From the NCBI GenBank assembly GCA_938027685.1, contig CALJAM010000010.1, positions 48,754 through 112,753 of the forward strand: a stretch of DNA of 64,000 nucleotides. Direction: 5' to 3'. The notes beneath the pieces were generated by a model. The model did no database searches and had not been told where the DNA came from. It saw nothing but the letters and a program-made list of their open reading frames with translations. The position numbers and the translations under genes are program-made. The stretch comes from an uncultured Bryobacteraceae bacterium. Its GTDB lineage: Bacteria; Acidobacteriota; Terriglobia; Bryobacterales; Bryobacteraceae. Positions 55,788-64,000 of the stretch are shown here, piece by piece. Numbering within the stretch: the first letter of the stretch is position 1; every line of letters begins with the position of its first letter.

Positions 55788-58343
55788 ATGCAGATCTCGG
55801 CTAAGCGAGCCATTTGCACCCTGGCTGTAGTTCTTCTCTCCGGCTGCGCCCTTGCCGGCATGGCCGCCGATTTCGCCGCCGCCTTCCCCGTCCACACCGA
55901 GCGGCACTGGATCGGACCCGAATACTGGTCGAACCCGTTGCAGGACTGGCGCGTAGCCCATGGGCGCCTGGAATGTGTCGTCAGCGGCGCCAACCGCAAT
56001 GTGCACCTTCTCACTCACCAGCTTGGTGCGCGTGCGGCATCCTTCCTCATGTCCGTCCGGCTCGGCCCCCTGAGCCCCCGCAGGATCAGCGACGCGGGCT
56101 GGGCGGGGTTCCGCATCGGCATCCGCGGTCCCATCGACGACTATCGCTATGCCGCCATCCACGGCCGCGGACTGAACGCAGGCATCACAACCACCGGCGC
56201 CCTGTTCATCGGCGACAGCCAGGGCGCTGCGGCCCTTAAATCAGCCCAGCCCCGCGCACCGATCGACCAGGTCGAGCTCCGGCTTACAGCCGCACCCGCA
56301 GGGGATAAATACCAACTAACTCTGGTTGCCCACGACGCCGCCGGCAAGCCGCTCGGCCGCGCCACCGCCCTGGTCGATGCCCATGACCTCATCGGCAACG
56401 TGGCCCTGGTTTGCGATTGGGCCCCCAAAGGAGCGCCCTCGCCGCAAACGCCCCGTCAGAACCCCCGCGGCGGCGACGTCCGCTTCTGGTTCCGCGACTG
56501 GAAACTCTCCGGCGACAAGGTCGAGGCCCACCCCGAGCGAGCCTGGGGACCCATCCTGTGGGCCCACTACACGCTCTCACGCGGCGTGCTCAAGCTTACC
56601 GCACAGATGCCCCCACTCGGAGTCCACGACAGCCCAAAGCTCGCCCTTCAGGTCCGCGACAACGGCGCCTGGAAAACTCTCGATGAAGAGTACATTCACA
56701 CCCTCGCTCGCACCGCCACCTTCCGAATCCACGGTTGGGATGCTTCGCGCGATGTGCCCTACCGACTCGTCTACCTCTATACCGAACCCGACGGCCGACA
56801 ACGCGAACACTATTGGGAGGGCTTGGTCCGCCGCGATCCCGTCGATAAAGAAACCATCGTAGTGGCCGCCTTCACCGGTAACCAGGACACCGGTTTCCCC
56901 AATCTCCCCACACTCCGCAATCTCAAACACCACAACCCCGACCTCCTGTTCTTCTCCGGCGACCAGATCTACGAGGAGGTGGCAGGCTACGGAATCCAAC
57001 GCGAGCCTGTTCAAACCGCAACCCTCGATTACTTGCGCAAGTGGTACTTGGTCGGCTGGAGCTTCGGCGATCTGCTGCGCGACCGCCCTGCCATCTTCAT
57101 CCCCGACGACCACGATGTCTACCAAGGCAACATCTGGGGCGCCGGCGGACGCAAAATTTCCCTCGCCGAACACGAGCGCGGCGGCTACGTCATGCCCGCA
57201 GAATGGGTCAACATGGTGCAACGCACCCAAACCGCGCACCTCCCCGACCCCTTCGACCCCCGCCCCGTCGACCAGGGCATCACCGTCTACTACACCGACA
57301 TGCTCTATGGCGGCATCAGCTTCGCCATCCTGGAAGACCGCAAGTTCAAAAGCGGACCAAAAGGCATCACTCCCCCGACCGGCGGTCGCCCCGACCACAT
57401 CAAAGACCCTAACTTCGACCGCGAGGCCTACGATCCGCCAGGCGCTACCATCCTCGGCGAGCGCCAGCTTGCCTTCATCCGCCACTGGACCGCCGACTGG
57501 CGGGGCGCTTGGTTCAAAGTCGCGCTCTCGCAGACCATCTTCGCCGGCGTCGCCACCACCCACGGAGCCGAGTTCATGCGCCTCGCCGGTGATATGGACT
57601 CCAACGGCTGGCCCCATTCAGCTCGCGACCAAGCCCTCCGCGAATTGCGCAAAGGCTTCGCCTTCATGCTGGCCGGCGATACCCACCTGCCCTCCCTCGT
57701 CCACCACGGGGTCGAGCAATGGAATGACTCCGGCTGGAGCTTCGCCGTCCCCTCCATCGCCGCAGGCTACCCACGCCTGTGGGAGCCCGACCAGCCCGGC
57801 AACAACCGTCAACCGGGAATGCCCGAATACACCGGCGAGTTCCTCGACGCTTTCGGGAACAAGATCACGGTCTGGGCTGTAGCCAACCCTAAAAAGCAGT
57901 GGCGCCGCCACCCCTACGAGCTGCTCATGGATAAAGCTTCCGGCTACGGCATCGTGCGCTTCCACCGCCCCACCGGCCAAATCACCATCGAGTGTTGGCC
58001 CATCCTGGTGGATGCCTCCGAACCCGACGCTCACCGTAAGATGTTCCCCGGCTGGCCCCGAACCATCCACCTCGAAGACAACTACGCCCGTCCGGCCGTC
58101 GCCTGGCTGCCGCGAGTGCGCGTCTCCGGCATCGAAAATCCCGTCATCCAGGTCTTCGACGAAACCCGCAACGAGCACGTCTATACCCTGCGTATACGAG
58201 GCCGCGAGTGGCATCCAAAGGTCTTCGATAAAACCGTCCTCTACACCCTCCGCGTGGGTGAACCGGGCAGAGATTTTCGAGAATTCCGCGGCCTGAAGCC
58301 CGCCACCCGCGAGTCCTCCGGAGAACTCCACGTGGCTTTCTAG
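55788..58343 (+). CDS. PhoD-like metallophosphatase, exported
   Basis: An 851-residue secreted protein. Residues 1-27 are a signal peptide (ICTLAVVLLSGCALAGMAA), possibly a lipobox at LLSGC. Residues about 30-230 form a beta-sandwich of unknown type. The PhoD-type phosphatase core begins near residue 360: AAFTGNQDTGF, DLLFFSGDQIYEE, RPAIFIPDDHDVYQGNIWG, FMLAGDTHLPSLVHHG, giving the expected Asp, Asn/Gln, His metal ligands. It probably releases phosphate from diesters. It is longer than usual PhoD proteins because of the N-terminal module. Start chosen by the GAGGCG site; an ATG at 55755 is also in frame. Confidence 0.85.
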   Translation: MQISAKRAICTLAVVLLSGCALAGMAADFAAAFPVHTERHWIGPEYWSNPLQDWRVAHGRLECVVSGANRNVHLLTHQLGARAASFLMSVRLGPLSPRRISDAGWAGFRIGIRGPIDDYRYAAIHGRGLNAGITTTGALFIGDSQGAAALKSAQPRAPIDQVELRLTAAPAGDKYQLTLVAHDAAGKPLGRATALVDAHDLIGNVALVCDWAPKGAPSPQTPRQNPRGGDVRFWFRDWKLSGDKVEAHPERAWGPILWAHYTLSRGVLKLTAQMPPLGVHDSPKLALQVRDNGAWKTLDEEYIHTLARTATFRIHGWDASRDVPYRLVYLYTEPDGRQREHYWEGLVRRDPVDKETIVVAAFTGNQDTGFPNLPTLRNLKHHNPDLLFFSGDQIYEEVAGYGIQREPVQTATLDYLRKWYLVGWSFGDLLRDRPAIFIPDDHDVYQGNIWGAGGRKISLAEHERGGYVMPAEWVNMVQRTQTAHLPDPFDPRPVDQGITVYYTDMLYGGISFAILEDRKFKSGPKGITPPTGGRPDHIKDPNFDREAYDPPGATILGERQLAFIRHWTADWRGAWFKVALSQTIFAGVATTHGAEFMRLAGDMDSNGWPHSARDQALRELRKGFAFMLAGDTHLPSLVHHGVEQWNDSGWSFAVPSIAAGYPRLWEPDQPGNNRQPGMPEYTGEFLDAFGNKITVWAVANPKKQWRRHPYELLMDKASGYGIVRFHRPTGQITIECWPILVDASEPDAHRKMFPGWPRTIHLEDNYARPAVAWLPRVRVSGIENPVIQVFDETRNEHVYTLRIRGREWHPKVFDKTVLYTLRVGEPGRDFREFRGLKPATRESSGELHVAF

Positions 58344-58742
58344 CCCCGCTTCGCCGATTCAGGCCCGCTACCTGTTGGCTGGGATCGCTCTGAAGCCGCC
58401 CGTTCGCTCACAATCGCCGCGCCGCCCCCCTCACGCCCCGCTTCCACTACCCTACCTTCGCTATGCCCTTCCGGCTTGGCCCGAGCGAACCGCCCCTCCT
58501 GCCCTCCACCGCCGCCCACCTGCCCCCCCGCCCCTGTCGGCTTACTGCAGGCGCCACGCGCCGCCGGCCCTACTGGCTCCCGTCCCTCTTCCGCAGGACC
58601 CGATTCCCGTGCGCTCCTTAATCCCCTCGCGTCAGTCCGGCCCCAGCGCACCCCCTCGCTCCCCTCCCCTCTCTCGCCCTCCCCCTCCTCCCCCTACACA
58701 AACCGCCCGCCCGCCGTCGGGCCCGTGCAAACGTCGGATCCG
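58344..58742 (+). terminator. Long C-rich spacer between convergent genes
   Basis: A 399-bp gene-free stretch with the most extreme C-over-G bias in the window, made of poly-C and CT runs. On the sense strand of the PhoD gene it has the composition expected of a Rho loading site; on the other strand it is G-rich. No hairpin with U-tract found. Confidence 0.35.
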
Positions 58743-61700
58743 TCAGAATCGATACTTCAGCGCTAACTGGATCACCCGCGGCGCTCCCGCCGACGTGATC
58801 TTAGCGAAATTCCCTGACGAGCGGTTCATGTTCGGGTTACCCAGGTTCACCCTGTTCGTTAAGTTGAACGCCTCGAAGCGAAACTGAAGTCGATGCGATT
58901 CCCGCACCGCAATGTTCTTGAATAACCCGAACGTCAGGTCCACCTGCCCCGGACCCGGTATGATGTTGCGACCCGCCGTCCCGAACGTCCCCGGCGCGTT
59001 CACTGTGAAGGCGTCCGCATTGAACCAGCGCGCAATCTTCTCGTCCCTGCCGCGCCCCTTCGCCAACCGCCACTCCCCCACCACATCGGCACGATCCTCG
59101 TTCACGCCGCTGCCCGAGCGATCCTGTCCCGACACCACCGTCAGCCACCGCCCGCTCTCCAACACCAGTACTCCGCTCAACTCCCAGCCCCCCAACACAT
59201 GACGAACCAGCCGGTGGCCGCCCCGCACCCCGGGCAACTCCCAAATGTAAGACGCCACAAAACGGTGCGTGATGTCCAGATCCGAGTGCCCCTTCTCCGC
59301 CGCAATATTCCACGGATTGGCGGGCGCGTCCCCGTCGCTCGAGGCGTCATCCAACAGTTTGCCGAACGTGTAATTCGCCAGAACCGTGAACCCCCGGCTC
59401 AGACGCTTGTTCAGCGTCGTTTGCAGCGCGTGATACGTGGAATTCCCCTGCGAGCTCATGTCGATAATCGACCCGAACAAGGGATAAAGCGGCCGCCGCT
59501 GATTCAGATTGCCCGGCCTCCCGTAAATCCCTGGGTTCCCCTGATTCTGCATGTAAAGGTGATTCCCCTTGCTCCCCACGTACGCCAGCGTCACCACATA
59601 GCTCGCCCCCAACTGCCGCTGCACATTCAGATTCCACTGCTGCACGATCGCGTTGCGGAAATCCGGATTCCACTGCCGTACCTCCATGGGCAATACCCAG
59701 CGGTACTTCTCCGCCTCCTGCCCACTGCGCGGAGCCCGGAAGGGAAACGGATTCCCCGTCTCGCTGTAAGGATTCGCCAGCCCCATCGGCGGGCTGTCGA
59801 TCGTCAGTTGCAAAGAAAACGGCTGGTTGTTCGAGATCTGATTGTGGGCCTGCTGCCGAATCTTCGCGTAGAACACCCCGTATCCGCCGCGCACCGCCGT
59901 CCGCCCGTCGCCCGTCAGATCGTAAGCGAACCCGAACCGCGGCCCGAAATCCGCCCATCGATCGCGCACAGTCGCCCTCGGTATCCCCGGATCGCCCGCG
60001 AACGCCACACCCGCCGGCGCCGACGGGAATCTCCTCGATTGGAACCCCAGCCGTACCTGCGAAAACTTATCCGTAACGTCTACATAGGGCAAGAACGGCT
60101 CCCACCGCACTCCCAAATTCAGCGTCACACGGCTCGTCGCCTTCCAGTCATCCTGCAAGAAAACCGCTACCTCCCACGTCCTCGGTTGGTTGCTCGTCTC
60201 CGCAATCTGCTGGATCTGCGACGGACGCCCCAGCACGAAGTCCGCCGCCGAATCCCCCGTAAACTGATTCCGAAACAGTACGTACGGGTCGCAACGGAAC
60301 AACTCCTGAAGATCCAGCTTCGGCTTCCGAACCTCGCCTCCCAACCTCAGAAAGTGCCGGCCCCGATTGATCGAAACCGTGTCCGCCGCCATGTAGTTCT
60401 GACGGAAATGGTTCAGCGGAAAACGCGAAAACGCGTTGAAGTATCCTTGCACGTTCGTATCGTGCGCCGCAGGATACTCTCCCGCCGTTGCCCGCGTGAA
60501 GTTGGCCCCCAGATCCGTCCACGTCAGATTGTTCGGCACGATCGGCAACTGCACGCGATCGATGTCCGCAAATGTGAACGTCACCGTATTCAACACCTCG
60601 GGCGTAATAACCTTCGTGTCGTTCACGACCACGTTCCAGTTGCGATAATCGATCGCCGCCAGAAAACCCGGCACGTTACCCGCGGCTTGCTCGGTGTAGT
60701 TATAGTTGTACAAAAGTCGGGCGTACAAACGATGGCTGTCGCTCAGATTGTAGTCCGCTTTGACGATCGCTTGCTCGTCATCGATCTTCTGCTGACTCGC
60801 GAAGCTGTACAGGTTGCCCGGGCGGTTCGGCAGCGGTACGAACGCCTCCAAAAACTTTAACGAGGGACCGTAAAGACGGCTCTTCGGAATCACGTTGCCC
60901 GGAAACACCCCGCCTTGCGGATCGCGAATCACGCGCGGCAGGATCTCCCCGAAATTCCCCTCCCGCTGTGCACGGCTCAGCACCGTGGCCGTGATCGCGC
61001 CCGGCGCGCTCCGTTCCCGCGTCCCCTGGTAGGATCCGAAATAGAACAGCTTGTTGCGCACGATCGGACCGCCCAGCGTCCCGCCGTACTGGTTGCGCTT
61101 GAAGGGAGGCGCCGAAAGCGCAAAGAAATTCCGCGCATTCAGTTTCTCGTTCCGAATGAATTCGAACAGGCTGCCGTGCAGCTCGTTGGTGCCGGATCGG
61201 GTGATCGCGTTCATGATGATCCCCGCGTTCCGCCCGCGATCCGCTGCATACGCATTGGTTTGAATGCTGAATTCCTGAAGCGCGTCCGGGTTGGGAAAGG
61301 CCGCCGGACTGTTGAAGTAAGGATCGTGATTGTCGCCCCCGTCTAGAGTGTAATTGTTTGCGTTCGTCCGCGCGCCGTTGATCGAAACCGAAGGGTTCTG
61401 CTGCTGCCCCCGATCGGTCCGCGCGCCCACCCCCGCCACCAAATACTGCAGCTCGATTGCGTTCCTGCCGTTCAGGGGCAGTTCCACAATCCGCTCGCCG
61501 TCCACCACCTGCTTCAGCGTGCCCTCGCGCGTGTCCACCTGCGCCGGCGCCCCTTCCACCGTCACGCTCTCCGTAATCGCCCCCACCTCCAGCCGGAAAT
61601 CCACACGCCGGTTTTCATCCACTTGCACTCGGATGTTCTCCTGCACCGCGGCCTTGAATCCCGGCGCCTGTGCGCTCACCGTGTACACCGCCGCCGGAAG

Positions 61701-61937
61701 CTGCGAAACCACATAGCTGCCCGCCTCGTTCGTCTTCGCTTCGCGCTCCAGCCCCGTCCGCAAGTTCCGCACCAGAACCCGCGCCCCGGGCACTACCGCA
61801 CCCGTCGAATCCGTTACCGTACCGAAGATCGTCACCGTGCCCTGCGCCGCCGCCATTACTTGCAAGCACAACAGCACAAACAAACCCCGAACGCCTGAAC
61901 GCCCAACGCCCATGGTCGCCTCCCGCACCTTTACCAT
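58743..61937 (-). CDS. Oar-like TonB-dependent receptor with carboxypeptidase-regulatory domain
   Basis: A 1064-residue outer-membrane protein of the type expanded in Acidobacteria. Signal peptide residues about 12-34 (GVRGLFVLLCLQVMAAAQ); Ig-like CarboxypepD_reg domain (about 38-125: IFGTVTDSTGAVVPGARVLV, NEAGSYVVSQLPAAVYTVS). A plug domain (about 135-250: ELPLNGRNAIELQYLVAGV, YTLDGGDNHDPYF) and a large barrel ending in LALKYRF complete it. The ligand is unknown; relatives are linked to sugar or peptide uptake. ATG 61937 has a perfect AGGAGG 9 nt upstream; the frame open further upstream crosses the promoter. Confidence 0.92.
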   Translation of the reverse strand: MVKVREATMGVGRSGVRGLFVLLCLQVMAAAQGTVTIFGTVTDSTGAVVPGARVLVRNLRTGLEREAKTNEAGSYVVSQLPAAVYTVSAQAPGFKAAVQENIRVQVDENRRVDFRLEVGAITESVTVEGAPAQVDTREGTLKQVVDGERIVELPLNGRNAIELQYLVAGVGARTDRGQQQNPSVSINGARTNANNYTLDGGDNHDPYFNSPAAFPNPDALQEFSIQTNAYAADRGRNAGIIMNAITRSGTNELHGSLFEFIRNEKLNARNFFALSAPPFKRNQYGGTLGGPIVRNKLFYFGSYQGTRERSAPGAITATVLSRAQREGNFGEILPRVIRDPQGGVFPGNVIPKSRLYGPSLKFLEAFVPLPNRPGNLYSFASQQKIDDEQAIVKADYNLSDSHRLYARLLYNYNYTEQAAGNVPGFLAAIDYRNWNVVVNDTKVITPEVLNTVTFTFADIDRVQLPIVPNNLTWTDLGANFTRATAGEYPAAHDTNVQGYFNAFSRFPLNHFRQNYMAADTVSINRGRHFLRLGGEVRKPKLDLQELFRCDPYVLFRNQFTGDSAADFVLGRPSQIQQIAETSNQPRTWEVAVFLQDDWKATSRVTLNLGVRWEPFLPYVDVTDKFSQVRLGFQSRRFPSAPAGVAFAGDPGIPRATVRDRWADFGPRFGFAYDLTGDGRTAVRGGYGVFYAKIRQQAHNQISNNQPFSLQLTIDSPPMGLANPYSETGNPFPFRAPRSGQEAEKYRWVLPMEVRQWNPDFRNAIVQQWNLNVQRQLGASYVVTLAYVGSKGNHLYMQNQGNPGIYGRPGNLNQRRPLYPLFGSIIDMSSQGNSTYHALQTTLNKRLSRGFTVLANYTFGKLLDDASSDGDAPANPWNIAAEKGHSDLDITHRFVASYIWELPGVRGGHRLVRHVLGGWELSGVLVLESGRWLTVVSGQDRSGSGVNEDRADVVGEWRLAKGRGRDEKIARWFNADAFTVNAPGTFGTAGRNIIPGPGQVDLTFGLFKNIAVRESHRLQFRFEAFNLTNRVNLGNPNMNRSSGNFAKITSAGAPRVIQLALKYRF

Positions 61938-61970
61938 CGCGATTGTCCTCCTAATCCCCCGAACAAGCCC

Positions 61971-61999
61971 ACTATACGGCCCTCCCGCCCGCTTGTCAA
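61971..61999 (-). promoter_or_regulatory. Consensus sigma70-type promoter of the Oar-like receptor
   Basis: On the minus strand TTGACA (61999-61994) and TATAGT (61976-61971) are separated by exactly 17 bp. Start of transcription near 61964 gives a 27-nt leader holding AGGAGG. This is the strongest promoter by consensus in the window. Confidence 0.75.
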
Positions 62000-62691
62000 G
62001 GTCGCCCTCTCCCCCGGTCATCCCCGGCCGCCTCGCCAAAATCCCGCCGCCCGCGCTCAGACCCTTACTTGCTGCACCGCTCGGCCTTCTTCCACTGAAC
62101 CCGGCCACCACTGTCCAGTACATCAACCAACCCCGCCGGCCACGCTCGCCAGGCCCACCATCGATTGCCTGCGCCGCCGGACCTTCACCCTCATTCGCTC
62201 GATACCCCCTGTCCGTCAACAACCGCCGCCCCGACACGGCCAAAAAACAAACCCGGTTCTTTACCGTCCAAACGACTTATCACACCACGCCTCCGTTCAC
62301 ACCGCCGACGCCAAGCCGGCACCTTTCATCGGCTGCGTCTCCCTCGAAGATCTCCTTCCCCCCCCGATCACCCCTGGCGCGCCGGCCGGTCCCCGCTCCG
62401 CCAAATCCTCGCCGACCTCGCGCCCCCTTCGACAGCCTCCCGGCCCCCGGGAGTCGGCCCTCCTTCCCCCCACCCGTGGTACGCTCCGCTGCCCGATCTT
62501 CTCTAATTCATCCCAATCACCGGCTGCTGATAGTTCAGCCCGACCGGCACCTGCAGGATGGGTTCCTGAGCCTGAAAGTTCCTTGAACAAGCCGTGGACC
62601 CCTTTCTGGCTCCCGCTCGGCTACGGTGCTCTACTGTCAATTTCGCAGGATCGCCTAAGCTAGACCGGTGCTGCCTCCACACGCCGGAGGC
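62000..62691. other. Gene-free spacer with a possible gene 3' remnant
   Basis: About 690 bp without an intact gene, C-rich on the plus strand. At 62503-62580, read on the minus strand, 25 codons before a TAG encode NFQAQEPILQVPVGLNYQQP followed by VIGMN, with codon use like real minus-strand genes. This may be the 3' end of a gene truncated near 62590, close to the transposase remnant. Confidence 0.3.
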
Positions 62692-63147
62692 TTCTTCGAC
62701 AGACTCTTCCAGCTCGACGAGGAATCTCGAACCTCGCCGACTTCAGCAAGAACCTCGACCGCCCCCTGAATCACCAGGTGCCGCATAAGTCCTTCCGCGG
62801 CGTGCTCGCCCTGGCCCAACCCCATCCTTCCGATGAGCACTTCACCGTGGATGGCGCGCGCACCAAGGCCTGGGCTGCCGACAGCAGTCTCCGAAGCGTT
62901 TCCGACGCAGAGAAGACACGAAGCAGGACAAGCGCGACTTCCGCGGTCAGCGGCCGTCGAACCGGAGGCGCCCGTCCAAGACCGATCCCGGAGCGCGACT
63001 GTACCTCAAGCCCCGTGAACAGCAGGCGCCGCTGTTCTACCTCGCGCATGGGCTGCTCGAAAACCGTCAGCGCCTGACCCTGGACGCCATGGCCGCCGGC
63101 GCCCGCGCCGCGCCTGGAGCCGACGCCGTCCTGCAAATCCTCGAGGG
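62692..63147 (+). pseudogene. Degenerate IS5-type transposase remnant
   Basis: Pieces of an IS5-family DDE transposase occur in order but in different frames. FFDRLFQLDEESR lies in frame 1 from 62692; DFSKNLDRPLNHQ and then DEHFTVDGARTKAWAA in frame 3 from 62739; and KRDFRGQRPSN, TDPGARLYLKP and LAHGLLENRQRLTLDA in frame 2 from 62930. They correspond to the family's STFSKNRDRL, HFSVDGTLIEAWAS, DFHG..R.N, TDPDARLY and MENRHGLVVDA blocks. At least two frameshifts separate them, so it cannot be active. Terminal repeats are not visible. Confidence 0.65.
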
Positions 63148-63808
63148 ACCTGCAGTCTTTGAAAGAGCCGCCCAGGCACCCCTATCAAGACTTACTAAGT
63201 TACCCAACGGATCGATCCCGCAAACCCGAAGCCGTCAGCACGCGAGGCCGCGGTGCGGGTAGGAATTGGCCGACCGTGTCTTCACGAACGCCCCCGGCCG
63301 CTCACGCTGGCGGCGGACCGTACCCCTAATCGCCGCGATCCGCTCGCCGGCTGCCTGAGCCTGGGTTCGCGTTGCGTCGGGCCCAGTCCGGCCAGGCGAC
63401 CGCGCTCCAAGCACGGACCGCGCGCCGCCGACCACCGGGTCAACCAGGCGTGACGGCCCCGGTGGTTGCAGCCATCCCTCGCTGAACTGGCTAGCCGACT
63501 TCGAGCGCGACGGAGTAACGCCGGTGGGCAAAGGTCAACCGGCTCATCAGCCTTGCCGCACCGGCCTACAATCGGCGGCCTCTGCCCATGCTGCGCGCCC
63601 CGGCGGCCTAAAGCCCCGGGCGCGCCGCGCCGAGACATCGCCCAACACCGGAGAAGACTCCTGCTGACCGCCTCGACAACCGCAAAACCCGCCTCTCAGC
63701 AACACCCAGCCGCCGATCAATTCCATCCCAGCGAGTCACCTGTCGCACCCCCCTTGTTGAACAGCCATTTAACTCGAAACCCCGACCGACACGAGCGGCT
63801 CCGTCCAG
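63148..63808. other. Gene-free stretch
   Basis: About 660 bp between the transposase remnant and the repeat tract. No convincing coding frame, RNA gene or repeat found. A weakly similar repeat unit may lie at 63743-63778 (13 of 36 matches), too weak to count. Confidence 0.4.
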
Positions 63809-63980
63809 GCCGCGATCCCTTCTTGATGAGAGCCGGCTTCCAACAGCATTCCCCGACGCCAACTTATGCTACCCGCCCTCTCAACCTTTTCGTCATCAGG
63901 CCCCGACCCTACTCAACGCGGTTTCCGCGTCGTCGTTCCCAGCCCTCTCAACCCCTTCTTCATCAGGTCAGCGTTCTAAC
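63809..63980 (-). CRISPR. Decaying CRISPR-like repeats, probable trailer end of an array beyond the window
   Basis: Three 36-nt units at 63809-63844, 63878-63913 and 63945-63980, with periods of 69 and 67 nt. Compared base by base without gaps, the third matches the first at about 22 positions and the second at about 24. The shared core is CCCTTCTTCATCAGG-like. On the minus strand the best copy begins GTTAGAAC and ends GGGGTTGAGAG, the pattern of repeats that end in an ATTGAAAC-type tag. Spacers would be 31-33 nt. Repeats get poorer toward the left, as in array trailers. No cas gene in view. Confidence 0.4.
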
Positions 63981-64000
63981 AACGGCTATGCTTGCCCGCT

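Noticed and set aside
63743..63778. A fourth CRISPR-like unit
   Set aside because: Only about 13 of 36 positions agree with the best copy, little above chance, although the 66-nt spacing fits.

Overview
The window is a dense, very GC-rich (visibly well over 60%) bacterial chromosome segment. Gene content points to an acidobacterium, most likely of the Bryobacter/Solibacter type (inference). The pointers are an Oar-like TonB-dependent receptor with an N-terminal carboxypeptidase-regulatory domain, many secreted proteins of the DUF1080, YVTN-propeller and sulfatase kinds, lipid A synthesis (lpxB), and a TonB/ExbB/ExbD/ExbD energy-coupling set. Two membranes are certain from these genes; the phylum is not proven. 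I see no rRNA or tRNA gene.

Region 1 (1-10149, minus strand): one long co-directional block, read right to left: Fur-family regulator, FHA-GAF-PP2C phosphatase, yajC-secD-secF, tonB-exbB-exbD-exbD, a TPR lipoprotein, and the start of a RelA/SpoT alarmone gene cut by the window edge. Region 2 (10225-14639): helicase-loader ATPase, an MFS transporter on the opposite strand, glgC and a secreted DUF1080 protein. Region 3 (14654-19318): an Rrf2 regulator followed by cysK, divergent from a SIS isomerase / PfkB kinase / PPi-type phosphofructokinase operon. Region 4 (19571-24617): an isolated fliM, four uncharacterised proteins and a secreted M20 amidohydrolase.

Region 5 (24631-31666) is the best-defined regulated unit. 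A sigma70-type promoter drives a complete cobalamin riboswitch, then a BtuB-like receptor, BtuF, BtuD and BtuC, all overlapping or nearly touching; a MacB/LolCE-type permease-ATPase pair follows. Region 6 (32163-44131) holds an enolase-superfamily enzyme, a DedA-type protein, ligA, a lipid kinase that appears to start at ATC, a DUF457 membrane protein, iscS-iscA, a polyprenyl-phosphate sugar transferase, a YihY-type membrane protein and lpxB. Region 7 (44128-52400) is a tightly packed plus-strand run: a catalytically dead M1-peptidase-like TPR protein, nadE, a beta-propeller phosphoesterase and a GH57 glucanase.

Region 8 (52401-64000) is looser and accessory-like. It holds a lone DUF6602-like (restriction-endonuclease-fold) gene between two gene-free spacers, a Tat-exported sulfatase, a PhoD-like phosphatase and the Oar-like receptor with a textbook promoter. 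The last 2 kb contains no intact gene: a frameshifted IS5-type transposase remnant, and decaying ~36-nt repeats with 67-69 nt period that look like the trailer end of a CRISPR array running off the right edge.

Two window-wide patterns stand out. Several genes have a -10 element ending only 6-12 nt before the start codon (leaderless or near-leaderless mRNAs). The plus strand is C-rich and G-poor, so plus-strand genes prefer C-ending codons and minus-strand genes G-ending codons.
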